From an uncultured Nostocoides sp. (GTDB taxonomy: Bacteria > Actinomycetota > Actinomycetes > Actinomycetales > Dermatophilaceae): DNA of 33,928 nucleotides. The DNA lies in the NCBI GenBank assembly GCA_936931335.1, contig CAKZIH010000168.1:1-33928 (forward strand), in the 5' to 3' direction. Below the pieces are notes generated by a model. It was given only the letters and a program-made list of their open reading frames with translations, did no database searches and had not been told where the DNA came from. This document shows, in pieces, positions 1 through 8,034 of the stretch; the stretch's first letter is position 1, and the number at the start of each line of letters is the position of its first letter. The position numbers and the translations under genes are program-made.

Positions 1-1149
1 TTCGACCAGGCGGGAGATGCCCAGCGGGACGAGCACGGCGGCCAAGGAGGCCAGCCGAAAGCTCGCGCTGGCCCGGGAGTCCTCCCCGGTATGCCGTCGC
101 AACAGCGGCCGCAGCACGTCCTGGTCGATGACCCCGGCGACCGAGACCACCAGGCCCGAGGCCGTGGACAGGAAGGCCGCGAAGGCGCCACCGGTGAGGA
201 TCGCGGTGAGCACCGTCGCCACCGGGCCCTCGGTGAACAAATGCGGCAGGGCGAGCACGATCTCGTCGGCGCGCCGACCATCCGGGTCGGGCGCAACGGT
301 GCGGCCGAGGACGGCATACAGGGGTGGGAAAAGGTAGAAGACCCCGATGAGGCCGATGACCCCGACCGTGGTGCGGCGGGCCGCCCGGCCGTCGGGGTTG
401 GTGTAGAAGCGCACCAGCACATGCGGCAGGCCCATCGTCCCCAGGCAAAGCGCGAGCAGGGTGCTGTAGGTGGAATAGAGCGCGCTGGGGGAGGTGAGTG
501 TCGGCATCTCCCAAGCGCTCAGGTCCAACGGGCGCCGGTGCTCACCCGGCCACAGGGCGAGCAGCACGAAGGCGGGGACGGCGATCGCGGTCAGCTTGAT
601 CCAGTACTGCATGGCCTGGACCAGGGTGATCGACTGCATCCCGCCCACCGCCACCGCCGCGAGCACCACCAGCGCCACCAGCAACCCGCCGACCCAGGTC
701 GGCCAGCCGGTCGCCGCCCGCAGGGCGATCCCGGCGCCCTGGTACTGGGGGATCAGATAGAGCGCGCCGATGGCCACCGTGAGCAGCGAACAGACCAGCC
801 GCAGTCGGCGCGATTCCAGGCGCAGTTCGGCGAAATCGGGCAGCGTATAGGCGCCGGAGCGTCGCAGCGGGGCGGCCACCAGCACCAGCAGCACGAGATA
901 GCCGACCGTATAGCCGATGGGATACCAGAGCACGCTCGCGCCACCGGCATAGACCAGCCCGGCGACCCCGAGAAAGGATGCGGCAGAAAGATATTCGCCG
1001 CTGATCGCGCTGGCATTGCGTCGTGGGGTGATGGCGCGGCCGGCGACATAGAAGTCGGAGGTGGCCCGCGACATACGTAAGCCGAGGGCACCGACGACGA
1101 GGGTGGCGACGCAGATGCCGAGGATCGCGACCAGGCTGACCGGGTGCAT
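1..1149 (-). CDS. Sodium:solute symporter (ActP/MctC-like), C-terminus beyond window
   Basis: This is a solute:sodium symporter of the SSS family, probably taking up acetate, pyruvate or a related monocarboxylate across the cytoplasmic membrane. It reads in frame for 383 codons from the ATG at 1149 to base 1, so the C-terminal part lies outside the window. The visible part begins MHPVSLVAILGICVATLVVG and has about ten hydrophobic segments. SSS-type features are a GYTVGYLVLL segment, a TLPDFAELR loop, GGMQSITLVQAMQYWIK, and GTMGLPHVLVRFYTN, the conserved stretch of the acetate-permease branch. The start overlaps the stop of the DUF485 gene by one base (TGATG), so the two are translationally coupled, as in yjcH-actP pairs. 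The upstream two-component genes make induction by an external carboxylate likely. The exact substrate is inference. Confidence 0.88.
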   Translation of the reverse strand, partial: MHPVSLVAILGICVATLVVGALGLRMSRATSDFYVAGRAITPRRNASAISGEYLSAASFLGVAGLVYAGGASVLWYPIGYTVGYLVLLVLVAAPLRRSGAYTLPDFAELRLESRRLRLVCSLLTVAIGALYLIPQYQGAGIALRAATGWPTWVGGLLVALVVLAAVAVGGMQSITLVQAMQYWIKLTAIAVPAFVLLALWPGEHRRPLDLSAWEMPTLTSPSALYSTYSTLLALCLGTMGLPHVLVRFYTNPDGRAARRTTVGVIGLIGVFYLFPPLYAVLGRTVAPDPDGRRADEIVLALPHLFTEGPVATVLTAILTGGAFAAFLSTASGLVVSVAGVIDQDVLRPLLRRHTGEDSRASASFRLASLAAVLVPLGISRLVE

Positions 1150-1571
1150 CAGTCGCCGTTGACCAGGTCGACGAAGGCGGCTTCCAAGCGCTCGCTGGCC
1201 CGGACATAAAAACGGGCCAGGATCCAGGCCGCCGGATAGGCGGCCACCCCGAGCAGCACCCAGGGCAGCGGCACCGGGCCCAGGCGCACGGTTCCGGTCT
1301 CGGGGATGAGCAGGAAGAGCAGCGGCACCCCGGCCAGGGTGAGGGCGACCAGCAGCAGCAGGCTCGCGGACAGGCGCAGTTGGGCACGGATCAGTCCGCG
1401 GACATAGACCTCACCCAGGTCGGTCTCGTCGGAGAGTTCTTCGGCCACCGGCCGGGTGGTATGCCGGGCCGCCGAGCGCCGGGAGGCGCTCACCCGCACC
1501 CGTTGTGGGGCCGGCCCGGACGTCGGGCCCGAGGCTGACCCGGGGTGCGGCCCGGCGCTGTCGCTCTGCAT
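1149..1571 (-). CDS. DUF485-family membrane protein (YjcH-like)
   Basis: This 140-residue protein accompanies the acetate-type symporter. Residues 1-45 form a polar Pro/Ser/Arg-rich tail. The DUF485-like core follows, with two membrane helices around LRLSASLLLLVALTLAGVPL and LPWVLLGVAAYPAAWILARF joined by a short loop. The C-terminus is YVRASERLEAAFVDLVNGD. The ATG at 1571 lies 7 bp after the response-regulator stop. Earlier frame-compatible starts fall inside that gene and were not used. DUF485 proteins are normally encoded directly before actP and may be an accessory subunit. The family is usually near 100 residues, so the N-terminal extension is somewhat long. The fold assignment rests on helix pattern and neighbour. 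Confidence 0.78.
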   Translation of the reverse strand: MQSDSAGPHPGSASGPTSGPAPQRVRVSASRRSAARHTTRPVAEELSDETDLGEVYVRGLIRAQLRLSASLLLLVALTLAGVPLLFLLIPETGTVRLGPVPLPWVLLGVAAYPAAWILARFYVRASERLEAAFVDLVNGD

Positions 1572-1578
1572 CGCCGGT

Positions 1579-2319
1579 CTAGAACTCACCGCGGCGCAGC
1601 AGATGCCGGCGCACATCGCGCAGATGCCGTCGACTGACCGGCAGGTCGATGGCGCCGACCCGGACCGTGCACTTGCCGTGGTCCATCCGGACCTCGCTGA
1701 CATGGCGCATGGAAACCAGGGTGCTGCGGTGGATGCGCACGAACCCCGCCGACGCCCATTTCTCCTCCAGCGTGGCCAGCGGGATGCGCACCAGATGCGA
1801 TTCGGCGTCCGTATGCAGGCGGGCATAGTCCCCGTGCGCCTGGACGTGGCGGATCTCGCTGCGCGCGACAAATCGGGTCACCCCGCCGAGCTCGACGGCG
1901 ATGGTCTCCTCGTCCTCTGCGCTGGCCGGGCTGGCGGGGGTCGCTGCGGCGACCACGCGCCGAACCGCCTCGGCCAGGCGCTCGGGGCGCACCGGCTTCA
2001 TCACATAGTCGACCGCGTCGATGGCGAAGGCGTCGACGGCATGGGAGTCGTAGGCGGTGACAAAAACCACCGCCGGCCGGTTGGCGAAGCGCGCGAGGAC
2101 CCGGCCCAACTCCATACCGTCCAGGCCGGGCATGGAGATATCGGAGAAGACCACGTCGACACGCTCGGCCTCCAGGACGCGCAGCGCGTCGGTGCCGGAG
2201 GCGGCAGACAGCACCCGGTCGATCCGGGGATCGCGCTCGAGCAGATAGCCCAGCTCCGAGCGCGCCGGGGCCTCGTCGTCGACGACCAGGGCGACCAAGC
2301 CGGCAGGTGCGCTACTCAT
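1579..2319 (-). CDS. LytTR-family response regulator
   Basis: This 246-residue two-component regulator has a receiver domain at residues 8-125. It shows acidic residues D14/D15, phospho-acceptor D60 in VVFSDISMPGLDG, T88, and K108 in DYVMKPVRP. The LytTR DNA-binding domain at about 140-245 is marked by VARSEIRHVQAHGDYARLH and FVRIHRSTLVSMRHV. The ATG overlaps the kinase stop (ATGA), giving a tightly coupled kinase-regulator pair. The usual cognate target is a transporter; here it is probably the DUF485-symporter genes 7 bp downstream, comparable in logic to BtsSR and YpdAB in enterobacteria. The target is inferred from position; I did not identify a LytTR-type direct repeat. Confidence 0.92.
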   Translation of the reverse strand: MSSAPAGLVALVVDDEAPARSELGYLLERDPRIDRVLSAASGTDALRVLEAERVDVVFSDISMPGLDGMELGRVLARFANRPAVVFVTAYDSHAVDAFAIDAVDYVMKPVRPERLAEAVRRVVAAATPASPASAEDEETIAVELGGVTRFVARSEIRHVQAHGDYARLHTDAESHLVRIPLATLEEKWASAGFVRIHRSTLVSMRHVSEVRMDHGKCTVRVGAIDLPVSRRHLRDVRRHLLRRGEF

Positions 2320-3536
2320 GGGACTGTCAGCTTAGGGTCGGCGGCCAGCGCGGCGGCGCCGAGGAACTTCGGCGCGCGGAAGGAGACGCGCATACCGGCC
2401 CCGGGGGCGGTCTCCACGACCAGACCCATGTCGTCGCCGTAGATGGAACGCAGGCGAGCATCCACATTGGCCAGGCCGTGAGATTCGGTGGCGATGGTGC
2501 CGTCGAGGATGCCCTGGATGCGCTCGGGCTCGGCACCGGCCCCGTCGTCCTCTACCACGATCTCGGCGGCCGAACCGCGATCGCCGGCGGTAATCGCGAC
2601 GGTATGCACGCCCTCGAGGTTGGCCACGCCATGGCGGACCGCGTTCTCCACCAGCGGCTGAATGGCCAGATAGGGAACTGTGACCGCGAGCACCTCCGGG
2701 GCGATCAGCAGGCTGATCCGCAGCCGCTCGCCGTAGCGGGCCTGCTCCAGGGCGAGATAGCGCTCGACATTGCGCAGCTCGTCGGCCAGCGTGGTGAAGG
2801 CGCCGCCGCCGCGCAGGGCATACCGGGTGAAATCCGCGAACTCCAGCAGCAGGTCGCGGGCGCGGTCGGGATCGGTGCGCACAAAGGAGGCGATGGCGCC
2901 GAGGGAGTTGTAGATGAAGTGCGGGCTGATCTGGGCGCGCAGGGCCGCGAGCTCGGCCTCGCTGGCCCGGGCGCGTTCGCGGCCGAGTTCGGCGAGCTCG
3001 ACCTGGGTGGACACCCAGCCGGCCACCTTGGTCGCCGCCCGGACCAATCCGGCCGTCACATTGGGCCCGTATGCCGCCAGCGCCCCCACCACTCGACCCT
3101 CGGTGGTCACCGGCGCGATGACCGCGGCACGCAAGGGACACCCGGGATCGTCGCAGGTGACCTCGCCATGGTCGAGGACCGCGGTCTCCCCGGCGGTCAA
3201 GGTGGCGGCGGCCAGCCGCAGGGTATGGGCGGCGTGATGTGGCGCGGCGCCCTCCCAGGTCACCGCGCCGGTGGCATCGACCAGGGCCAGCGCGGGGGTG
3301 GCCAGCAGCGTCCGCAAATGGCGGGCGGCGCGGGCGCCACCGCTCGCCCCGAGCCCGCCGCCGAGGTGGCGGGCGGCCAGGGCCGCGGTATGCAGGGTCT
3401 GGTACGTAGCGCGCGCCGAATCGCTGAGGAAGCCCCGGCGGCGCCCGCGAATGGTGACCGCCAGCCATGCGCCCAGGCCGACCAGGGCGACCAGGGCGAG
3501 GGTGACCACGGCGGTCGGGAGGTGAAAACCCCGCAT
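2316..3536 (-). CDS. LytS-type sensor histidine kinase with one membrane segment and a GAF-like domain
   Basis: This is a histidine kinase of the LytS/YehU class, 406 residues from the ATG at 3536. One N-terminal membrane helix spans residues 8-28. A GAF-like sensor follows at about 45-180. The His_kinase domain has the H-box ISPHFIYNSLGAI (H206), the N-box LVENAVRHG (N298) and the G-box DDGAGA (D331). The 5TM or 7TM sensor of classical LytS is absent, so the signal is probably sensed in the cytoplasm. The GAF region carries HGEVTCDDPGCPL, with H123, C128 and C133 as possible metal or redox ligands. The frame stays open further upstream, but that extension is a terminator hairpin and contains no better start. 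There is no obvious Shine-Dalgarno sequence. The terminator lies 20 nt before the start codon. Confidence 0.88.
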   Translation of the reverse strand: MRGFHLPTAVVTLALVALVGLGAWLAVTIRGRRRGFLSDSARATYQTLHTAALAARHLGGGLGASGGARAARHLRTLLATPALALVDATGAVTWEGAAPHHAAHTLRLAAATLTAGETAVLDHGEVTCDDPGCPLRAAVIAPVTTEGRVVGALAAYGPNVTAGLVRAATKVAGWVSTQVELAELGRERARASEAELAALRAQISPHFIYNSLGAIASFVRTDPDRARDLLLEFADFTRYALRGGGAFTTLADELRNVERYLALEQARYGERLRISLLIAPEVLAVTVPYLAIQPLVENAVRHGVANLEGVHTVAITAGDRGSAAEIVVEDDGAGAEPERIQGILDGTIATESHGLANVDARLRSIYGDDMGLVVETAPGAGMRVSFRAPKFLGAAALAADPKLTVP

Positions 3537-3555
3537 CGCGCCAGGGTAGGCGAGG

Positions 3556-3601
3556 AAAAAAAGGATGCGGCCCCGGCTGGGGGGGGAACAGCCGGGGCCG
3601 C
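3556..3601 (-). terminator. Strong intrinsic terminator upstream of the lytS-like kinase
   Basis: A perfect 13-bp stem pairs 3567-3579 with 3589-3601 around a 9-nt loop. Read on the minus strand it is followed, after a short ATCC spacer, by seven T residues (complement of 3556-3562). This is a textbook Rho-independent terminator for minus-strand transcription. No minus-strand gene ends here; the next feature is the kinase start codon 20 nt further on. It therefore either ends a short untranslated RNA or acts as an attenuator for the kinase operon. On the plus strand no T-run follows, so a plus-strand terminator role is unlikely. Confidence 0.85.
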
Positions 3602-3613
3602 GACGCGTCGGCG

Positions 3614-3664
3614 CCCTCGGGGGGTGAGCGCCACGCGCGAGTCGCTCAACCCGAGGGGAGCGAC
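3614..3664 (-). promoter_or_regulatory. Mutually exclusive leader hairpins before the kinase terminator
   Basis: Two competing structures can form in the minus-strand leader. Structure A pairs CCCTCGG (3614-3620) with CCGAGGG (3651-3657), plus an inner stem TGAGCG (3625-3630) with CGCTCA (3643-3648). Structure B pairs GTCGCTC (3641-3647) with GAGCGAC (3658-3664). Because they share bases 3641-3648 and 3651-3658 they cannot coexist. On the minus strand B is transcribed first, then A, then the terminator at 3601-3556. The arrangement resembles a riboswitch or attenuator. No known aptamer was recognised, and pairing between these arms and the terminator arms is not evident. Confidence 0.4.
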
Positions 3665-3779
3665 TGGGATCAATCGTCAGGCAATGCCTGCGATCCCGCA
3701 ACAGGAACGCACGGCACTCGCAAATTTGTTGACCCTGGCGTCCGCGACCTGGCACTCTGGCGTTGTCAGTGGCCAGCCC

Positions 3780-3791
3780 TAGCCTCGATGC
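3780..3791 (+). promoter_or_regulatory. -10 element and leaderless start of the MFS gene
   Basis: TAGCCT at 3780-3785 is followed by six bases and then the ATG at 3792. A transcript initiated from this -10 would start at or next to the A of the start codon, so the mRNA is probably leaderless. No convincing -35 and no Shine-Dalgarno sequence is seen. Confidence 0.45.
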
Positions 3792-5264
3792 ATGACCTCG
3801 ACCCCGCCGCTACCGAAGGATTCCGAGCCTGCGGCGTCTGTGGAGTCTGAATTAGCCGCGTCTGCGGCTGATCCGGGGGCGCCTCCTGGGGTGACGCACG
3901 AGGCGCACCTGCCCCCAGGAGTGGTGCGCGGACCGCATACCGTGCGGGCCTTTCGTATGGTGCTGCTCAACACCCTGGTGGCCAATGTCACCACAAGCTA
4001 TCTCTGGTACGCCCTGACCTTCTGGGCGTACCTGGAGACCAAGTCGGTGCTGGCCACTTCGATCATCGGCGGCAGCTACATGCTGCTGGTCGCGGTCTTC
4101 TCCACCCTTTTCGGCACCTTTGTGGACCGGCACCGCAAAAAATCCGCGATGCGCTTCTCCAGCGTGGTGACCCTGGTGACCTATGGGATCGCGGCGGTGC
4201 TCTATCTGATCTTCCCGGCCACCACGCTGGTGGACTGGAATGGGCCGTGGTTCTGGGTGTTCGCCGGGGTGATCCTGCTCGGTGGGGTCGTGGAGAGTAT
4301 GCGCAATATCGCGCTGTCCACGACCGTGACGCTGCTGGTGCCGGCCGACGACCGGGACAAGGCCAATGGGATGGTCGGCACCGTCCAGGGCATCGCCTTC
4401 ATGGTCACCAGCGTCTTCAGCGGCCTGTCCGTCGGCCTGCTCGGTATGGGGTGGACCGTCGCCATCGCGCTGACCTTTACGGCCCTGGCGCTGCTGCATT
4501 TGCTGACGATCGACATCCCGGAGCTCTCGCCGAGCGCCGACGGGGGACAGCGTCAGCCGTTGTTCGATTTCCGGGCCGCCTGGCAGGCGATCCGGGCGGT
4601 GCCCGGGCTGCTCGCGCTGGTGCTCTTCGCGACCTTCAACAATCTGGTCGGCGGGGTCTATATGGCGCTGATGGACCCCTATGGGTTGACGCTCTTCAGC
4701 GTCGAGACCTGGGGCGTGGTGCTCGGGATCACCAGTGTGGGCTTCATCGTGGGCGGCGCGCTGGTGGCCAAGCTGGGGCTCGGTCCGGCGCCGCTACGCA
4801 CGCTCATGCTGGTCAACCTGGGGATCGCGGCGATCGGGATGCTCTTCACGCTGCGCGAGTGGGCATGGCTCTATGTGGTGGGCATCTTTGTCTTCATGGC
4901 CGTGGTGCCGATGGCCGAGGCCGCCGAGCAGACGATCTTGCAACGGGTGGTGCCGTTCGCCACCCAGGGGCGGGTGTTCGGCTTCGCGCAGAGCATCGAG
5001 GCGGCCGCGTCGCCGATCTCTGCCTTCCTCATCGGGCCGATCGCGCAGTTCGGGCTGATCCCCTTTATGCACTCCGAGGCGGGGCGGGAACGCTTCGGGT
5101 CGCTGCTGGGGGATGGGCAGGCGCGCGGGATCGCGCTGGTCTTCCTCTTGGCCGGCGCGATCATGACGGTCACGGTGCTGCTGGCCATGGTGTCGCGGCC
5201 CTACCGACAGTTGTCCGCGGCCTATGCCCAGGCGGATCCGCCGCCGGTGCCGGCCGCCGCCTGA
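3792..5264 (+). CDS. MFS transporter (MFS_3-like, MefA/TetV type)
   Basis: This 490-residue major facilitator has about twelve predicted membrane segments after a polar Pro/Ala/Ser-rich N-terminal tail of some 50 residues. The loop FGTFVDRHRKKSAM matches the conserved helix 2-3 loop of MFS carriers (G-x3-D-R-x2-R/K). Segment organisation and the VPADDRDKANGMVGTVQGIAF stretch are typical of MFS_3 drug or macrolide exporters. It sits in the plasma membrane and is probably an efflux permease driven by the proton gradient. The substrate cannot be read from sequence. The gene is divergent from the kinase operon and lies 255 bp from it. The ATG at 3792 was chosen over the overlapping ATG at 3788 because only 3792 is in frame. 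Confidence 0.85.
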   Translation: MTSTPPLPKDSEPAASVESELAASAADPGAPPGVTHEAHLPPGVVRGPHTVRAFRMVLLNTLVANVTTSYLWYALTFWAYLETKSVLATSIIGGSYMLLVAVFSTLFGTFVDRHRKKSAMRFSSVVTLVTYGIAAVLYLIFPATTLVDWNGPWFWVFAGVILLGGVVESMRNIALSTTVTLLVPADDRDKANGMVGTVQGIAFMVTSVFSGLSVGLLGMGWTVAIALTFTALALLHLLTIDIPELSPSADGGQRQPLFDFRAAWQAIRAVPGLLALVLFATFNNLVGGVYMALMDPYGLTLFSVETWGVVLGITSVGFIVGGALVAKLGLGPAPLRTLMLVNLGIAAIGMLFTLREWAWLYVVGIFVFMAVVPMAEAAEQTILQRVVPFATQGRVFGFAQSIEAAASPISAFLIGPIAQFGLIPFMHSEAGRERFGSLLGDGQARGIALVFLLAGAIMTVTVLLAMVSRPYRQLSAAYAQADPPPVPAAA

Positions 5265-5294
5265 GCCGTCGCGGGCGATTGTCCGCGGCCGGAA

Positions 5295-6224
5295 TCAGTT
5301 GCGGGCGGGTGGGTGCAGCCGCCCGGCAAGGACGGCGTCGGCGATGGCGACGCCTTCGGCTGCCCCGGCGGTGATCGCGACGGCGCAATGCTCGACCCAG
5401 ATGAGCAGCCCCTCCAGGGTTCCTTGGCCGTAGGCCTGCACGGCCCCGTGGTATGCCGCCAGCCCGCCCGCCCCGTGCCCGGCTTCGATCACGGTGACCC
5501 CGGTCGGGTCCAGGCCAGTGGCGGTGAGCAGGGCCCGGTCGAGTGCGCGGGCCACCAGCCCGTTGGCGCGCGCGAAGGGACGCAGGGCGGCCAGTTCACC
5601 ATGCGCCAGGGCGAGTACGAGCAGCGCCGGCAGGTCCTCGCTGGCGAGGATCGTGTCGAGCGCCGCCAAGCGAGGGGTGAGCTGCGCCGGGGCGGGGGCG
5701 GGCCCCATACCGGCGTACTCCGGCACGCTCGTGGTGGTGCGCGGGCGGCCTAGCTCGGGCGCGGGCAGTGCGCCCGCGGCCGCGGCCAGGTGCAGCCGGG
5801 CCAGGACGCGGCGCGGTGAGGTGCGCACGCTTGCGGCGAGTTCCTCGGTGAGCGCGGTGGCGGCAATCGCCCCGTGCACCACCAGTTCGGCCGGGTCCGG
5901 GTCGGTATGCCGGGGGCGTGCCCCCCGCATCAAGTCGCGGACGATCTCCACGCTGCCGCGAGCGCCATCGAGTTCGGCGCTGGCCCACGCCCCACGCACC
6001 CGAGACTCTGCCGCGCACTCCGGGATGCGCCGGCGCAGCGCCTGGTGCCAACGCAACTCGGTACACGCCTGCCGGGCGCGTTCGGAGGCCGCGGTGATCC
6101 GGGAATGCTCGGCCAGCGCGGCGAGTGCGGCTAGGGGATCGGGCACCAGCCCAACTGTACGGCGGGCTGGGACGAGCGCCGCAGGATGCGGCACATGACG
6201 GGTGTCCCCAGGCGCGCTCCGCAT
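5295..6224 (-). CDS. Fic-like protein with degenerate catalytic motif, next to the pilus operon
   Basis: This mostly helical, Ala-rich protein of up to 309 residues has a Fic-like C-terminal half. The element LRPFARANGLVAR at about residue 215 aligns with the Fic signature HPFxxGNGRxxR. The catalytic His is Arg, the first Gly of GNG is Ala and the next Arg is Leu, so AMPylation activity is unlikely. The stretch WASAELDGARGSVEIVRDLMRG resembles the N-terminal Fic helix that carries substrate or inhibitory residues. Homologues commonly sit beside the Tad genes in Micrococcales; a structural or regulatory role is a guess. The start is uncertain: ATG at 6224, or in-frame GTG codons within the next 90 bases. 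It diverges from the TadZ-like gene. Confidence 0.65.
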   Translation of the reverse strand: MRSAPGDTRHVPHPAALVPARRTVGLVPDPLAALAALAEHSRITAASERARQACTELRWHQALRRRIPECAAESRVRGAWASAELDGARGSVEIVRDLMRGARPRHTDPDPAELVVHGAIAATALTEELAASVRTSPRRVLARLHLAAAAGALPAPELGRPRTTTSVPEYAGMGPAPAPAQLTPRLAALDTILASEDLPALLVLALAHGELAALRPFARANGLVARALDRALLTATGLDPTGVTVIEAGHGAGGLAAYHGAVQAYGQGTLEGLLIWVEHCAVAITAGAAEGVAIADAVLAGRLHPPARN

Positions 6225-6230
6225 ACCGGG

Positions 6231-6239
6231 TTATCCACA
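6231..6239 (+). promoter_or_regulatory. DnaA-box-like sequence TTATCCACA
   Basis: A perfect match to the consensus DnaA box lies in the 68-bp gap between the Fic-like gene and the pilus operon. It stands alone, with no cluster of boxes or AT-rich unwinding region, so it is not an origin. A role as a single regulatory DnaA site is possible but unsupported. Confidence 0.25.
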
Positions 6240-6292
6240 GGGCGGGCGCAAGCCCTGGCCGGGGAAGGCCAGCCCCGCCACGCTTGACGGCT

Positions 6293-7012
6293 ATGACGAC
6301 TCTCGGCGTGGTGGCCGCCTCGGGTGGCGCGGGGTGCTCGACGCTGGCCGGCGCGCTGGGGATTCGGGCCGGCCAGTCGGGGGCCGCCGCGGTGGTGGTC
6401 GATGGCGACCCGCTCGGTGGGGGCATCCAGGTGACCATGGCCGCCGAACACCTGCCCGGGCATCGCTGGTCGGACCTGACCGAAGTGGACGGGACGGTGG
6501 CGGGGCAGCGGCTGCTTGAGCACCTGCCCCAGGTCGATGGCTGCCACGTGCTCTCCGGGGGTCGGGCTGCTCGGGCCCTGGACCGGGTGGTGCCCGAGGC
6601 GGTCGAGGATGCGGCTTTCGATGCGGTCGTCGACGCCCTGGAACGCGCCTGCGGCCTGGTGGTCCTGGATTGGGGACACCGGTGGCGGGCGGGTTTCGGC
6701 GCGAGCGTGCTGGTGGTGCCGGCCAGCGCACGCGGGCTCGCCGATGCCGAGGCCTGGATTGGCCGGTATGACAGTGCGGACCTGGCCGGGGTGGTCACCC
6801 GCAGCCGGCGCGGCGACTTTCGAGTGGCCAGCGCGCTCGCCCAGCAATTGGGTATGCCATTGCTCGGCGAGCTCACCGACGACCGCCGGGTGGTCGCCGC
6901 GGCTCGCGCCGGGGAACCGCCGGGGCTGTCCAAGCGTGGTCCGGTGGCCGCCTTGGCCGATGCGCTGGCCCGCTCCGCGCTGGCAGTCACCGGGGACGGG
7001 CTGGCGTCATGA
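6293..7012 (+). CDS. TadZ/CpaE-like (Ssd family) septum-site/pilus localisation protein
   Basis: This 239-residue protein belongs to the MinD/ParA-like family found at the head of actinobacterial Tad operons (Ssd, Rv3660c in M. tuberculosis). The start is the ATG at 6293. The deviant P-loop ASGGAGCSTLAGALG (residues 9-23) lacks the signature lysines, so nucleotide hydrolysis may be weak or absent. VVVDGDPLGGGIQ follows as the switch-like segment. The N-terminal receiver-like domain of longer CpaE and Ssd proteins is missing, making this a short form. The family positions the pilus machine at the pole or septum. The gene overlaps tadA by 4 bp (ATGA), so it is coupled to it. No clear Shine-Dalgarno sequence precedes it. 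Confidence 0.85.
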   Translation: MTTLGVVAASGGAGCSTLAGALGIRAGQSGAAAVVVDGDPLGGGIQVTMAAEHLPGHRWSDLTEVDGTVAGQRLLEHLPQVDGCHVLSGGRAARALDRVVPEAVEDAAFDAVVDALERACGLVVLDWGHRWRAGFGASVLVVPASARGLADAEAWIGRYDSADLAGVVTRSRRGDFRVASALAQQLGMPLLGELTDDRRVVAAARAGEPPGLSKRGPVAALADALARSALAVTGDGLAS

Positions 7013-8034
7013 GATTCGACGACGGCATCACCGCGGCGGTGCGGGCCGGTCGCGGCCCGGACCCGCGCGCCATTCGGGATGTGGTGGACACGGCCGCCGA
7101 ACGCCTGGGCGAGCGCGGCGTCGCCCGCGCCGAGCACCGACTGCGGGCGGATCTGGCCGGTCTCGGGCCGCTGGCCGAGGTCGCCCGGTTGCCCGGCGTC
7201 ACCGACATCCTGGTCAACGGCGACGGGTTGACCTGGGCCGATCGGGGGCGCGGGGTGGAACGCATCCCGGTCCACGATTTCGCCTCCCCCGAGGAGGTGC
7301 GGCGGCTCGCCGTGCGCCTGGCCGGGGTGGCCGGCCGGCGCCTGGACGATGCTCAGCCGTATGTCGATGGCCTGCTCCCCGGGGCGGTGCGGCTGCATGC
7401 CATCCTGCCGCCACTGTCCGCGGGCGGCACCTGTCTGAGCCTGCGAATGCTGCGCACCGAGGCGGTGCATCTGAGTGACCTGGAGCGGGTCGATATGTGC
7501 ACCCCGGCCCAGGGCGAACGGCTGCGGCGGATGGTCGCCGAACGGGACGCCTTCGTGGTCACCGGGGGTACTGGGGCAGGGAAAACTACCCTGCTCGCGG
7601 CGCTGCTGGCCGAGATCGATCCCAGCGAGCGCATTCTCGTGGTCGAGGACGTGCTGGAGATCCCGGTGCATTCCGGGCATGTGGTGCGCCTGCAGGCCCG
7701 CCCGCCCAATGTCGAGGGCCACGGCCAGATCACCCTGGTGGACTTGGTGCGCCAGGCCCTGCGCATGCGACCTGACCGCCTCGTCGTCGGCGAGGTCCGC
7801 GGCCCCGAGGTCCGCGAACTCCTGCAGGCACTCAACACCGGCCATGAGGGCGGTTGCGCCACCCTGCACGCCAACAAGCCGGCCGATGTCCCCGCCCGGC
7901 TGGAGGCGCTGGGCGCCCTGGCCGGTATGTCGCCCCAGGCCGTCCGGGCGCAGGTCGCGACCGCCCTGAAGACCGTCGTCCATGTCGCCCGTACCCCGCT
8001 GGGGAGGCGGGTCACCTCGATCGAGGACCTGTGA
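7009..8034 (+). CDS. Flp pilus assembly ATPase TadA/CpaF
   Basis: This 341-residue secretion ATPase powers assembly of Flp/type IVb-like pili at the cytoplasmic face of the membrane. Walker A is GGTGAGKTT with K192. An Asp-box-like segment follows (ILVVEDVLEIPV), then Walker B in RLVVGEVRGPEV, and the family-typical CATLHANKPADV histidine box. The N-terminal domain (residues 20-150) carries GVTDILVNGDGLTWADRG, which is diagnostic for CpaF. Length is shorter than Caulobacter CpaF but normal for actinobacteria. It overlaps the upstream gene by 4 bp (ATGA) and the downstream gene by 4 bp (GTGA), so one polycistronic, coupled operon is likely. Confidence 0.95.
   Translation: MRFDDGITAAVRAGRGPDPRAIRDVVDTAAERLGERGVARAEHRLRADLAGLGPLAEVARLPGVTDILVNGDGLTWADRGRGVERIPVHDFASPEEVRRLAVRLAGVAGRRLDDAQPYVDGLLPGAVRLHAILPPLSAGGTCLSLRMLRTEAVHLSDLERVDMCTPAQGERLRRMVAERDAFVVTGGTGAGKTTLLAALLAEIDPSERILVVEDVLEIPVHSGHVVRLQARPPNVEGHGQITLVDLVRQALRMRPDRLVVGEVRGPEVRELLQALNTGHEGGCATLHANKPADVPARLEALGALAGMSPQAVRAQVATALKTVVHVARTPLGRRVTSIEDL

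Noticed and set aside
2327..3525. Several 69-378-codon frames in the kinase region on both strands
   Set aside because: All overlap the kinase in other frames and show Arg/Pro/Gly-rich shadow composition.
3740..3770. GGCACTC sequences resembling a CIRCE half-site upstream of the MFS gene
   Set aside because: CIRCE needs an inverted partner GAGTGC at nine bases; only same-direction half-sites occur.
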